Shown: piece after piece, positions 55,438 to 64,000 of the stretch
Layout: each line of letters begins with the position of its first letter
Numbering within the stretch: position 1 is the first letter of the stretch
From: Septoria linicola
Taxonomy: Eukaryota; Ascomycota; Dothideomycetes; Mycosphaerellales; Mycosphaerellaceae
Direction of reading: 5' to 3'
Assembly (NCBI GenBank): GCA_024114885.1
Contig: CP099422.1
Location: forward strand, 310,001 to 374,000
DNA: 64,000 nucleotides
Notes under the pieces: model-generated
What the model was told of the DNA's origin: nothing
Seen by the model: only the letters and a program-made list of their open reading frames with translations
The model's database searches: none
Program-made: the position numbers and the translations under genes

Positions 55438-58400
55438 CTAAGCATTATGATAAACTGTCGCTACACCCCTCTTCACTTTCCCCCAAACGCCCAATTTCTG
55501 CTGCGCTTGAGCTTTCGCATAGTTCTCCTCCATGACGTTATGTTTCGTGACGATCGACAGGAACACCTGATCGAGCGTAGCTTGACTGACGGAGTAGTAC
55601 TCCAGGCCAAGTTTCTCCTTGTTTGCTTCAAGCTGTGCGAAGAGAGAACTGATGCCGCCGCTGGACGAGCTGGCTGATGTGACGGTACTGAGAGCGTGGT
55701 CTTTCTTCGCGTCGTCAAGGCTCTTCTCATCGTCGAGAGAGGAGTGATCGCCGCTGCTGCGGAATGCTGTGCGGTCGGTGGGTACACTGAAACGCATTTG
55801 TCCGTGGAAGACACGGTCTTCGGTCTGTGCGCCGGGGAATGTGTTGCGGATAAAAGTCTTGATCTCTGCCATGTCTTGCTCGCTGCTGTATGGTGCGTCT
55901 TTGTGCACGCAGTGGACGTGGTGAGCGTCTCCGTGCTTCTTGCGTAGCTCATCGGCAGTTCCGACAGCAAGCATACGTTTCGCCATGACTGCGGCTCTGT
56001 CTGCGAGTGCGTCGGCTTCTTCCATGGAGTGCGTGGTGAGCAGGAGTGAACGACCGGCTGATACAGCGCTCAAAGTGCGCCACATCACACGCTTTGAGGC
56101 AGCGTCCATACCTGAGCTAGGCTCGTCTAGGATTAGCACCGACGGATTGCCGGTGAGAGCAATACCCAGACTGAGTTTTCGCTTGTTACCTCCAGAGAGC
56201 TTGCCGGCCATTCTGTTCTTGAATGGCGTGAGTCCTACTGCGTGGATGATCTGATCAACGTTGTGCTCAATGTCCTTTACACCTCGTGCGCGAGCATAGA
56301 AGCGAAGATGCTCGATGGCTGTCATTTGATCCATGGCATCAAATTGAGGACAGACCCCGAGATGTGTTCGTGCGGCAGCACGCTTCCCGATGATGCTAAT
56401 GTCCTCGATCAGGATGTCGCTGTCGCCGCCACTTGGTCGCATATCACCACGGATGAGATTGATGGTCGTCGATTTGCCAGCACCGTTGGGTCCAAGCAGC
56501 GCAAAGGTCTGGCCGTGTGGGATACCGAACGAGACATTCTGGACGGCCACGAAAGGTCCAAAGGCCTTGGTAACGTGCTTAACACGCAGCTGGTCGCTCG
56601 CAGCATCGACTCGCTCGGCTTCAGAAAAGACTTCAGCGTCCATGTCGTCGATCTGCTCGAGATCCGTGGTCCGGTGCTTGGAGCGAGCCAGGAATCCCGG
56701 ACGCCAGCCGCTGTCGTACCATACTAGTACGAGCATCATTACTGCGCTTTGTAGGATAAGGTAGAGAATGCAGCTGCCGTAGACGCTGATAGCTCCTGGA
56801 TACGAAGCAACCTGATCGCCTCTACACAGTATCGAGAATTGGTTCAAAGTAAGCAGAAGCGCCCTCAGCAGATTGCCCGACGGGAAGAAGAGGGCCAATG
56901 TGTAATTGGCGATATTGATGTTCGCATCAATGTCAGTAGCGGGCGAGTATGTGATGATGCACATGAACGCCACAAAGTACAGCAAGAAGAAGCTGCATTG
57001 CCCTCCAGCAGCGAACGCGAAAGTGGCAAGCTGACTTGTTGTAAACAGTGAGACGACGTACGCCGTGAGCGTGGCCGAAAGTCCATACAAGGCGAAGACC
57101 ACGAACAGATAGCCTGGTCCGTAAAAGACATCCGAAGCTCCAGTGAAAATGATGATAGCGATAGCACTGACAAGCAGCACGATTATGAAGTCGAAGAGTG
57201 TGTAGGCAAGCCAAAGAGGACCCGCACGCACTCCGTTACTGTAATGCAGTGCTCTCACATTGCGCAATCTCTCAATGTTGACGTAGAGCGCAAAGAAGCC
57301 CGGAAAGATACTCATGGCCAGTCCGAAATAAAGGATGAACTGCAGACTGGAACCTGCGTTGGGTGCCCATGGCTCATCGAATGGCTGGTAGGACGTCTGA
57401 ATCGGGATGTTGAGCAAGCTGTTATCGAGCAAGTTCTGGGCGGCGATGGCATACTGAATGCCATAGTCACCACGCCATGCGAAAGTGGGAGTATCGCCAC
57501 TAAAGAAACCACCGGGTGTGACGAACGAGTAGTTAGTAGACACGTAGTTCTGGAACTCCTGGAAAGTGTTGACCAAAACGGTTGCCGACGTGTTCACAGC
57601 CAGAATCGGATACTCGTCCTGAATCTCGTCGACCTGCTGCTGACCAGGGCCGACAGGGATATTAGCGCCGAAAGCAAGGCCAGTATTGAGTGATAGCGTT
57701 CGAGCCTCACGCACTTGGTCTCGTGGAGCGCAACTCAATCCGCTAAAGTCTTGCAGGAACAAAGTCACAAGACCTGCCGCAATGATCGGGATCAAAAGAG
57801 CAACAAGATAAGGCCACTTGTTCCTCACAAGAATAGTGATACGCTTGCGGAAGAGGACCCAAGTCTGAGCGAAGAACGAGAGCTGTCGTCCAGGCGTAAG
57901 CTGCAGCCTCTTCTCTTCCGGCACAGCTGCAGTGTCATCGTCCGATGACGGGCTCGATTCCCTGCCCTTCTCCAGTTCATCTTTGACTTCTTCCGCGAGT
58001 TTGAGGAAGACATCTTCAATGCTTGGTCCGTTGACTTGGTAGTCTCTGACGCCAATCCTCTCTAGTTCAGCGATGAACCGAGCAGAAGCTGCAGAGTCTG
58101 TGAGGTGATAGACTGTCTGATCGTGATATACCTGCTTGCGTGTAGTCGCAAGCAATGAGTCTGGTAGGTCCTTGGCGTCTTCGTGGTAGATACGCACACG
58201 GTAGCCGCCTCCGAGATGATGCTTTAGCTCTACGGCAGATCCGTGAGCGACCAGATTACCCTTGGACAGCACAGCAATATCGTCTGACAAGAGATCTGCT
58301 TCGTCCAAAAAGTGCGTGGTCAAGATCATTGAGCGCTTGCCACGCTCAGCGAGAATGATGTCCCAGATCTTCCTGCGACTCAGTGGATCGAGGCCACTGG

Positions 58401-60261
58401 AGACTTCATCAAGCATGCACACTCTCGACCCACCAGTCAACATCATGGCCAGCTGACATTTACGCTTCTGCCCGCCAGAGAGTGCAGAAGAGCGCACGTG
58501 GATCTTCTGGTCAAGATCGCAAGCGGAAACCAGAGCCTGCATTTCTTCCTTCGAATCGACTTTCCCAGTAGTTTTCAGCCTATTGAACAGCCTGACGTGC
58601 TCGAAAACTGTAAGTTCGTTCCACAATACGTTCTTCTGCGGACATAGACCAATGCCACCTGCTGCATCCATTTCGATTGTGCCGTTCGTGGGCTTCTGCA
58701 GCCCAGCCAGGGTGTCAAGGGTCGTCGACTTTCCACTGCCATTGGCCCCAAGCAACACCATGATCTGGCCTTTGATGACTGAAAGGCTCAAGTCATTGAC
58801 TGCATAGACTGTCTCCTTCGGCGTTTTGCTGAAACGAGCGCCCACGTTTCGCGACCACCATCCTGGAGGGTAGTGTTTCGATAGAGACGTGATCTTGACA
58901 GTCTCTTGTGAGCCACCCTCTTCATAGCGAAGCTGTCTTGATTTGGTCGCTGTTCCATAGAGTCCTCTTTCGATCAGTGCTCCAACTACTGGGAAGATCA
59001 AGATTTGCAACACAGTGAAGATGTAGAAGACATAGCCTGGCACTCTCCACGGCGAGTTTGGCGGAGGCAACGATAGATCTGCGCCGAGATTCTCTTGTTG
59101 CCAGTAAGCCATGTAGATAATCCAGAGGGTAAAGTTGATCGGTGGGAATAGCAGAGTCGTGATGTAGGCAGCCCCCGTCGATGGGTCCGGTGCGACTTGT
59201 ATCACAATCGCGAGAAGAATGCTCACAATGACCACTGTGATGCCAGACAATTGCGACTTGCGGAACAGCGCAGCAAAGGCAATAGACCAGGAAGACAAGG
59301 CCAGACCTGACAAAATGAAGTACCCAACGCAGATGCCGACGCTCGACTCGGTGTAGTTCAGAACAGCCACGATGATGCCCATGATGATCCAGCTGGGAAG
59401 GTACAGGATGTCGAACGAAATGTGCAGCGACAGAAGTCTAGCAGCCTGTGGCATCCATCGGCTTCGATTTGGCATCATCGCTTCAATCAATTGACTCATT
59501 CCAAGCTCTCGTTCTTGTGCCATCTGACCTGTTAGTTGGTAGCAAATACCCACCATACCGATGAAGTATGCGAGACCCAGAATGTCGATCAATGTGCCCA
59601 TGTAAAGTCTGATGATATTGCGATCGCGTTCCTCCGGCGTCTTTGTTGTGAAGACGTATTGCTGCACGTTGTCTGGCAAGGTTGTGCCGTTAAGTGATGC
59701 GATCACAGAGTCGATGGCATGCTGCAAAGGCAGCGTGTAGATATCAGCATCATTGGTGTCCGTATTGACATAGATGTTCTCGCCGAAGGCACCATCTGCG
59801 CGAATCGTGTAGTTCCAGATGCCACCCTGACCTTCACTAGGGGAAGATTTGAACACCACAGCTCCAAAACAAGGTGACACCGAACGAATGGACGATGGAC
59901 ATCTCGTCAACAATTCATCGTCATTCGCCACGATTTCGAAGGTCTTTCCAGCTGCCGTGATAGGTTCCTGGATGGTCGAGATAACAGACGCGATGTCTCC
60001 CCCGACGAACCCATTGTCCACCGCTACAACCAAATTTCTTCCACCAGCTGACGCCCTTAGCGCATTGCTCAAAGTCCGGATAGTCGTAGGCTGCCCGATA
60101 CCAAAATCTGAAGGCGGTACGAAGAAGTTCTTCGAGTATGCGATAATGAACATGAAAATGATCGGAGCCAGGAACGCCCGTATCAAAGTCCCTAACCAGT
60201 GCCTGTACAGCACAATGATTAGGGTCTTATCAACGAGCGTCCATGTTTGCCGCAAGAACAT
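55438..60261 (-). CDS. Full-length ABCA-type ABC transporter, 1,607 aa
   Basis: A single exon with the ATG at 60261. The layout is TMD-NBD-TMD-NBD. Each TMD begins with one helix (for example GTLIRAFLAPIIFMFIIAYS), then a large lumenal or extracellular loop and a group of helices, as in ABCA proteins. NBD1: Walker A GANGSGKST (about 503), signature SGGQKRK (about 597), Walker B CMLDEVSSGLD (about 620). NBD2: GPNGAGKST (about 1,257), LSGGNKRK (about 1,355) and LILDEPSSGMD (about 1,380). In NBD1 the Walker B is followed by Val in LDEV where Pro is usual; the catalytic Glu is kept in both. ABCA transporters move lipids across or within membranes. Fungal members are little studied. All ATP-site motifs are intact, so it should be active. 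It shares nothing obvious with its neighbours. Confidence 0.95.
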   Translation of the reverse strand: MFLRQTWTLVDKTLIIVLYRHWLGTLIRAFLAPIIFMFIIAYSKNFFVPPSDFGIGQPTTIRTLSNALRASAGGRNLVVAVDNGFVGGDIASVISTIQEPITAAGKTFEIVANDDELLTRCPSSIRSVSPCFGAVVFKSSPSEGQGGIWNYTIRADGAFGENIYVNTDTNDADIYTLPLQHAIDSVIASLNGTTLPDNVQQYVFTTKTPEERDRNIIRLYMGTLIDILGLAYFIGMVGICYQLTGQMAQERELGMSQLIEAMMPNRSRWMPQAARLLSLHISFDILYLPSWIIMGIIVAVLNYTESSVGICVGYFILSGLALSSWSIAFAALFRKSQLSGITVVIVSILLAIVIQVAPDPSTGAAYITTLLFPPINFTLWIIYMAYWQQENLGADLSLPPPNSPWRVPGYVFYIFTVLQILIFPVVGALIERGLYGTATKSRQLRYEEGGSQETVKITSLSKHYPPGWWSRNVGARFSKTPKETVYAVNDLSLSVIKGQIMVLLGANGSGKSTTLDTLAGLQKPTNGTIEMDAAGGIGLCPQKNVLWNELTVFEHVRLFNRLKTTGKVDSKEEMQALVSACDLDQKIHVRSSALSGGQKRKCQLAMMLTGGSRVCMLDEVSSGLDPLSRRKIWDIILAERGKRSMILTTHFLDEADLLSDDIAVLSKGNLVAHGSAVELKHHLGGGYRVRIYHEDAKDLPDSLLATTRKQVYHDQTVYHLTDSAASARFIAELERIGVRDYQVNGPSIEDVFLKLAEEVKDELEKGRESSPSSDDDTAAVPEEKRLQLTPGRQLSFFAQTWVLFRKRITILVRNKWPYLVALLIPIIAAGLVTLFLQDFSGLSCAPRDQVREARTLSLNTGLAFGANIPVGPGQQQVDEIQDEYPILAVNTSATVLVNTFQEFQNYVSTNYSFVTPGGFFSGDTPTFAWRGDYGIQYAIAAQNLLDNSLLNIPIQTSYQPFDEPWAPNAGSSLQFILYFGLAMSIFPGFFALYVNIERLRNVRALHYSNGVRAGPLWLAYTLFDFIIVLLVSAIAIIIFTGASDVFYGPGYLFVVFALYGLSATLTAYVVSLFTTSQLATFAFAAGGQCSFFLLYFVAFMCIITYSPATDIDANINIANYTLALFFPSGNLLRALLLTLNQFSILCRGDQVASYPGAISVYGSCILYLILQSAVMMLVLVWYDSGWRPGFLARSKHRTTDLEQIDDMDAEVFSEAERVDAASDQLRVKHVTKAFGPFVAVQNVSFGIPHGQTFALLGPNGAGKSTTINLIRGDMRPSGGDSDILIEDISIIGKRAAARTHLGVCPQFDAMDQMTAIEHLRFYARARGVKDIEHNVDQIIHAVGLTPFKNRMAGKLSGGNKRKLSLGIALTGNPSVLILDEPSSGMDAASKRVMWRTLSAVSAGRSLLLTTHSMEEADALADRAAVMAKRMLAVGTADELRKKHGDAHHVHCVHKDAPYSSEQDMAEIKTFIRNTFPGAQTEDRVFHGQMRFSVPTDRTAFRSSGDHSSLDDEKSLDDAKKDHALSTVTSASSSSGGISSLFAQLEANKEKLGLEYYSVSQATLDQVFLSIVTKHNVMEENYAKAQAQQKLGVWGKVKRGVATVYHNA

Positions 60262-61293
60262 CTTGCTGGCAGAGAGCGCGTGTTCTCAAAGCCCAGGATA
60301 GCGCGATGCTGCGCTGCAATGTTCTGTAGTTCGCCTGAAGTGGGACAGATTGTCCCGAAGCTTGCGATTTGCCCACTATCCCTCGATAAAACCCGTGTAC
60401 GTGGTCCTCAGATATAGACCGCTTGCCAACCTCAAAAGTCGAAGAACAAACCACGACCGAAGCTTGCTGGGACAGCCATCAAGCACTCCTTCAAACAGTG
60501 GCGACGCGTACGCAAAGAAAAGAGGTGAACGGCCTTAAGCTGCAGAATGGAAGGAGGCGTAGACAATCCGTCATCAAGCCAAGACGACAAGACAAAAGCG
60601 CGAGCCGACTAGCAGAGAGTCAAATCGAAACCACAGGCGCAAAAGTCGCCGCATGTTTTGACGGAGAGACTGTTGGGAGCTTGGCTTGGTGACATCTTTG
60701 ATCTCGCGAGAGGGTTGGCGCCGAGTGGAAGGCGTCGGACCTTGCAAAGTCCGTGGAGCTAGCAACACACATTTCGGGTAGTGTGTCCGGCTTTGTTGCG
60801 TGAGAGTGCTGCGTACCAAGTCACTTCTACATATCGGTTCTCAACGGTAGAGGGTCAGTTGGAGAATCATAGGAAGCTATGAAGGTTGTGTTGCTAGTGG
60901 TCAAGGTTCACATGCCTGCCATTGCGGCTCTTTCGGAAATCTCCGTCTTACTTGCGAGGATCAGCATTGGACGTGAATATAGTCTGCGAGCCTATTCCAA
61001 CTTCATTGATTGTGACAACGCTGTTGTTCTGTGCTTAGCTGGAATCGCTGTTGCTACAGCTCCATGTGGTATGTTGTAGCACCTTCCTGTTGTGCTCTCC
61101 AGCATTCCGATCCTCCCTCTTCTTGGCAATGTGCGACTTGATTAACGTTCCACTCGCCACGAGCGACGCGCGCCAGCTCGGATACTGTACGAGCTCTTGG
61201 CTTGTCTCCCTTCAGGCTGATACGTTGCGCTCCTGTCTCCGACTTTATTGCGAGTCTTGCATACATAGTCGACAATATTTATCCTCGCACTCC
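60262..61293. other. Intergenic region, no supported gene
   Basis: 1,032 bp between the ABCA start and the MFS stop. No protein-like frame. The part near 60,262-60,600 should contain the ABCA promoter. Confidence 0.5.
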
Positions 61294-62932
61294 TCACCCG
61301 TTCTTAGCTGTCTCCTGCACGTTGCCCACCGACGCAGCATCATCCTGTGCGGCGACACTGCTTTGTCTATTGCCTTGAGTGCCCAACGTCAGGAAAGGCA
61401 CAAGGCAAATACTCAACGCGCTAGCAGCAGTCGCCATCCAAAATACAGCCGCATATGGCTGTGTCTCTTGGTCCCAGTAGCTCGACATGGTCGGCTCTCT
61501 CTTCTCGGCGTTGAACACTGCAGTCGCGATCCCTAGTCCGATCGCCATGCACAGCTTTGTCACAGTCTGAAAGATTCCTCCCGCTGTGCTCTGCTGTGAA
61601 GGAGGCATCGAGCTCATCACGTACATATTCGCCACGTTAAATTCCAGGTCCGCGCCCACGACAATGAGTATCAGGCCAGGAAAGCAGAAGGACCAGTAAG
61701 AATCGCTGCTTCTATTGCAGGCGAACAGTAAGCAAGCTATGGCGTACGCTGCAGCACCAACGCCCATCAGAAGTTTGTTCGAGATTCGGTTCATTCAGTG
61801 CCCATCCCGCGAAGCTGTTGACAAGAGTGCCGTTGATGGCCATTGGTAGGACATGGACAGCAACTTGCAGAGCGCCCATGTTCCAGACTGTCTGGAAGTA
61901 TAACGCGCTGAAGAATGCTGCAGGTGTGAAAGCGACGAATCCCAGCATGAGTATGCTCAATACCAGGGTGAAGTTGCGGTCCTTCCAGATTGACATTGGC
62001 ATGAGTGGATAAGGGAAGTAGAGCTCCCAGAACACAAAGCCAATGATTAGTCCTAGGCCCACGATCAGAAGTGCCAGGACGTAGGGTGTCTTCCATCCTT
62101 CATGAGCTGTATCGCCTATTGACAGCGCAGCGGAGAACATGCCAATGCCTCCAACAGTCAGGATTGCGCCTACAACGTCAAAGCGCTTGAGGGTATTCCA
62201 GCTTAGGTCCTCCTTGGCCGTGAAGTCCTTGGGCACCGTGAAGAAGGCGATTGCAGTAAAGACGATGAAGATAATCGCGATCAACCAGAATGATGCGCGC
62301 CAGCCGAACAGACTTGTGGCGATGCCGCCAAAGATCGTCCCTGCCACAAATCCGAGCGGGTTGCCTGCTGAGAAGCACGCAAATGCATAATTCTTCCTCT
62401 TACTCGGCTTCTCATAGACAATGCCTAGGAGCCCAACAGCTGGAGGAACTGCAGAGGCAGAAAATAGACCCAGCAGGCCATTGAGAACATCAAGCTAGAT
62501 CGGCGTGCGAGAGAAACCAGCTGCAAGGCTCAAGACCGAGAAGAGGAAGAGAGAGCCAACGAAGAGTAGCTTGCGTCCGAATAAGTCGGCAATCTTGCCA
62601 AAGAAGAGCAAGAAAGCTCCATTACTCAGTGAGCTTGCAGAAGATATCCAGGTAATCTCAGCAGTACTCATGTCCAGGTCCCGGCCAATGAACGATGAAG
62701 TCACTGTGATAGAGCCAGCCAAGAAAGAAGTCATTCCGATTGCCATTGTTGCCGTGACCACGAAGAGAATTTCCTGGACTGTGCTGCTGAAACATGCTGG
62801 ACGATCGCCGTTCTCTTTTCGCGTGTGGTGATTCGTCTCCATGTCGCCAGACCTGTCTGTGGCAGCTTCGTGTGGTGTGGCCACTCGCGCCATGCTCTTC
62901 TCTGCGTGCTCGCTGGCGCTGGAGTCAGCCAT
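61294..62932 (-). pseudogene. MFS multidrug-type transporter with a nonsense codon and a frameshift
   Basis: Read through its lesions this is a major facilitator with about 14 helices (DHA2-like). The ATG at 62932 begins MADSSASEHAEKS. Helix 1 is in TMAIGMTSFLAGS, then WISSASSLSNGAFLLFFGKI and ADLFGRKLLFVGSLF, the family's motif A. At 62495-62497 an in-frame TAG interrupts AGFSRTPI/LDVLNGLLGLFSAS, although family-like sequence continues in the same frame. A CAG-to-TAG change explains it. Downstream, FVAGTIFGGIATSLFGWRASF and VLPMAINGTLVNSFAGWAL continue until about 61,795. There one extra A in CTGAATGAAC shifts the frame to NRISNKLLMGVGAAAYA, which runs to the stop at 61294. Two independent lesions point to a pseudogene. 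No intron fits either site. Substrate unknown. Confidence 0.82.
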
Positions 62933-63271
62933 CACGAACAGAGGAGTGAGAAGCCGTTGAGAGGTGCAATCAGCATGGCCGTACGAGAACAACACGAAGT
63001 GCTGAAGAAAGCCTCCGTCGAGGTGGATGCCACGATCTGATTAGCGATACACTCTGCCACAACGGAAAGAAGCCGTGCGGACCACATCTGCCGACCGAAA
63101 TTCTAGCATTGCCGCCAATTCCCGGATACTGGAAGCAGTATTTTACAGTAGTAAGTCCTGCATAGCCTTTAATGCTTCTGGTATCAACTTGCGACAGTAG
63201 GGTACGCGTAAGCTGCATGACGCGATCGACTATCGTGATCCGTACATCACCCTATGAGCGGGTGACGTCCT
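62933..63271. other. Intergenic region upstream of MFS pseudogene
   Basis: 339 bp with the former MFS promoter and the 3' end of the neighbouring FNR gene. Nothing else seen. Confidence 0.45.
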
Positions 63272-64000
63272 TCACAGCTTCACGACATCCCAGCCAGATA
63301 GGTCCAGGGTGGAAAGCACACCTCTCAATGGACCTTGTACTTCTCTTCCATTCGACCATTGCTTCGAGCCTGCCCAGTAGCTCAGAAAGCCTTCCGGTCC
63401 TGACACGAAGAGTATGTTTCGCCCACTGTCCGAATCTTTCTGTGATCGCGACAGTCGATAGAGCATGCGCTTTACGTCTTCGGGCCGGATGAAAGAGCCC
63501 TCCTCGTCAATGTAGTAGTCTACTTGTAGACGTGGGTTCTGCCCTTGAACGCCAGCTGAGCGTTTCTTCAAGCTCTCGAGCAGAGTCACGAGTGCGCCCT
63601 TCTCAGCGTTTGGCAGATCTTCCACCTTCTCACCTTTCTTCGCAGGTTTTGCCGAGCCCCAGAAGTTCCAGCCTGTGCTCTTGTTCTCGGGTTGCGTGTC
63701 ATTATATCCACCAATGCAGTCTTCTCTTCTCCTGCTTGCCCACAGAATGTGCACGTCCGCCTGGCCAGCCAGAATGTCTGCTGCTTGTGACGCCGGAGCG
63801 ATGCCTGTGCCTCCAACCAGAAATGCTACACTATTCACATTGTCTGGTAGCACAAATTCCGGGTGCAACCCACGTGTCTCCAACTCAGCATTTTCGGGTA
63901 GTCGGTGTAAGAAATTCGAGACTTCGCCTTTCTGTTCGCGTCTTATGAGGAATCGCAACTCATCCTCGTGCTGCCCATCCTCCTGTGGCAGGCAGGTGTA
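63272..64000 (-). CDS. FNR-type oxidoreductase, Cyc2-like, 3' part only
   Basis: The frame enters from beyond the right edge and ends at 63272, so about 242 C-terminal residues are visible. The window begins inside the FAD-binding domain at YTCLPQED, matching the RxYTP/S flavin motif. It continues LRFLIRREQKGEVSNFLHRL, then the NAD(P)-binding domain starts at FLVGGTGIAPASQAADIL, and later NILFVSGPEGFLSYWAGSKQW. An insert (GGYNDTQPENKSTGWNFWG) and a lysine-rich linker interrupt the nucleotide domain. The overall pattern fits ferredoxin-reductase-like proteins of mitochondria, and best resembles fungal Cyc2, a flavoprotein that keeps cytochrome c heme reduced for attachment. A cytochrome-b5-reductase relative is the alternative. 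The N-terminus, with any targeting or membrane segment, is outside the window. Confidence 0.7.
   Translation of the reverse strand, partial: YTCLPQEDGQHEDELRFLIRREQKGEVSNFLHRLPENAELETRGLHPEFVLPDNVNSVAFLVGGTGIAPASQAADILAGQADVHILWASRRREDCIGGYNDTQPENKSTGWNFWGSAKPAKKGEKVEDLPNAEKGALVTLLESLKKRSAGVQGQNPRLQVDYYIDEEGSFIRPEDVKRMLYRLSRSQKDSDSGRNILFVSGPEGFLSYWAGSKQWSNGREVQGPLRGVLSTLDLSGWDVVKL

Noticed and set aside
62474..62530. Short intron spanning the TAG in the MFS gene
   Set aside because: Removing any GT-AG segment ending at this TAG would be very short (about 23 nt) or delete conserved residues AAGFSRTPI; family sequence continues in frame on both sides.

Overview
The window is genomic DNA from a filamentous ascomycete (Pezizomycotina). 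The evidence is short GT-AG introns of about 43-102 nt, dense intron-poor genes on both strands, and typical families: APSES/ankyrin regulator, HET domain, LaeA-like methyltransferase, microsomal P450, GH43 and berberine-bridge-like oxidase. A dothideomycete is a plausible guess, but nothing here proves it. No prokaryotic, CRISPR, rRNA or tRNA feature was recognised.

Layout: positions 1 to about 4,440 are a very AT-rich, stop-riddled block holding the decayed pol of a Ty1/copia retrotransposon, mutated in the style of repeat-induced point mutation (RIP). It ends with five copies of a 22-bp tandem repeat. From about 4,440 the base composition is normal and genes begin. In order: an unknown 349-aa protein (-), an unknown 504-aa protein (-), a P450 (-) divergent from a LaeA-like methyltransferase (+), FES1 (-) divergent from actin (+), a Tda3-like FAD oxidoreductase (+), a broken HET-ankyrin gene (+), two membrane-protein genes (-/+), a PAQR receptor-like protein (-) divergent from an acyltransferase (+), and an unknown 231-aa protein (+). 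Next come the P4-ATPase NEO1 (-) divergent from SEC16 (+), a secreted GH43 enzyme (+), two adjacent BTB genes (-), a secreted BBE-like flavin oxidase (-), an LYR/Cup1-like protein (-) divergent from an MBP1-type regulator (+), a full-length ABCA-type transporter (-), a broken MFS transporter (-) and the 3' part of a Cyc2-like FNR oxidoreductase (-).

How the genes fit together: most are housekeeping genes (actin, Hsp70 exchange factor, COPII scaffold, flippase, cell-cycle regulator) mixed with accessory genes (P450/methyltransferase pair, HET gene, secreted enzymes, MFS). NEO1 and SEC16 both serve the early secretory pathway and share a 637-bp divergent promoter. The PAQR protein, acyltransferase, NEO1 and ABCA transporter all touch membrane lipids, but I infer no operon-like unit from that.

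Three genes carry frame disruptions. HET-ankyrin has two opposite frameshifts. NEO1 has one at a C5 run near its 3' end. The MFS gene has an in-frame TAG plus a 1-base shift. The MFS and HET genes look like pseudogenes. The NEO1 lesion may be a sequencing error. Gene coordinates below span start to stop, including the introns named in each entry. Splice sites were placed by eye from GT-AG signals, reading frame and family resemblance.
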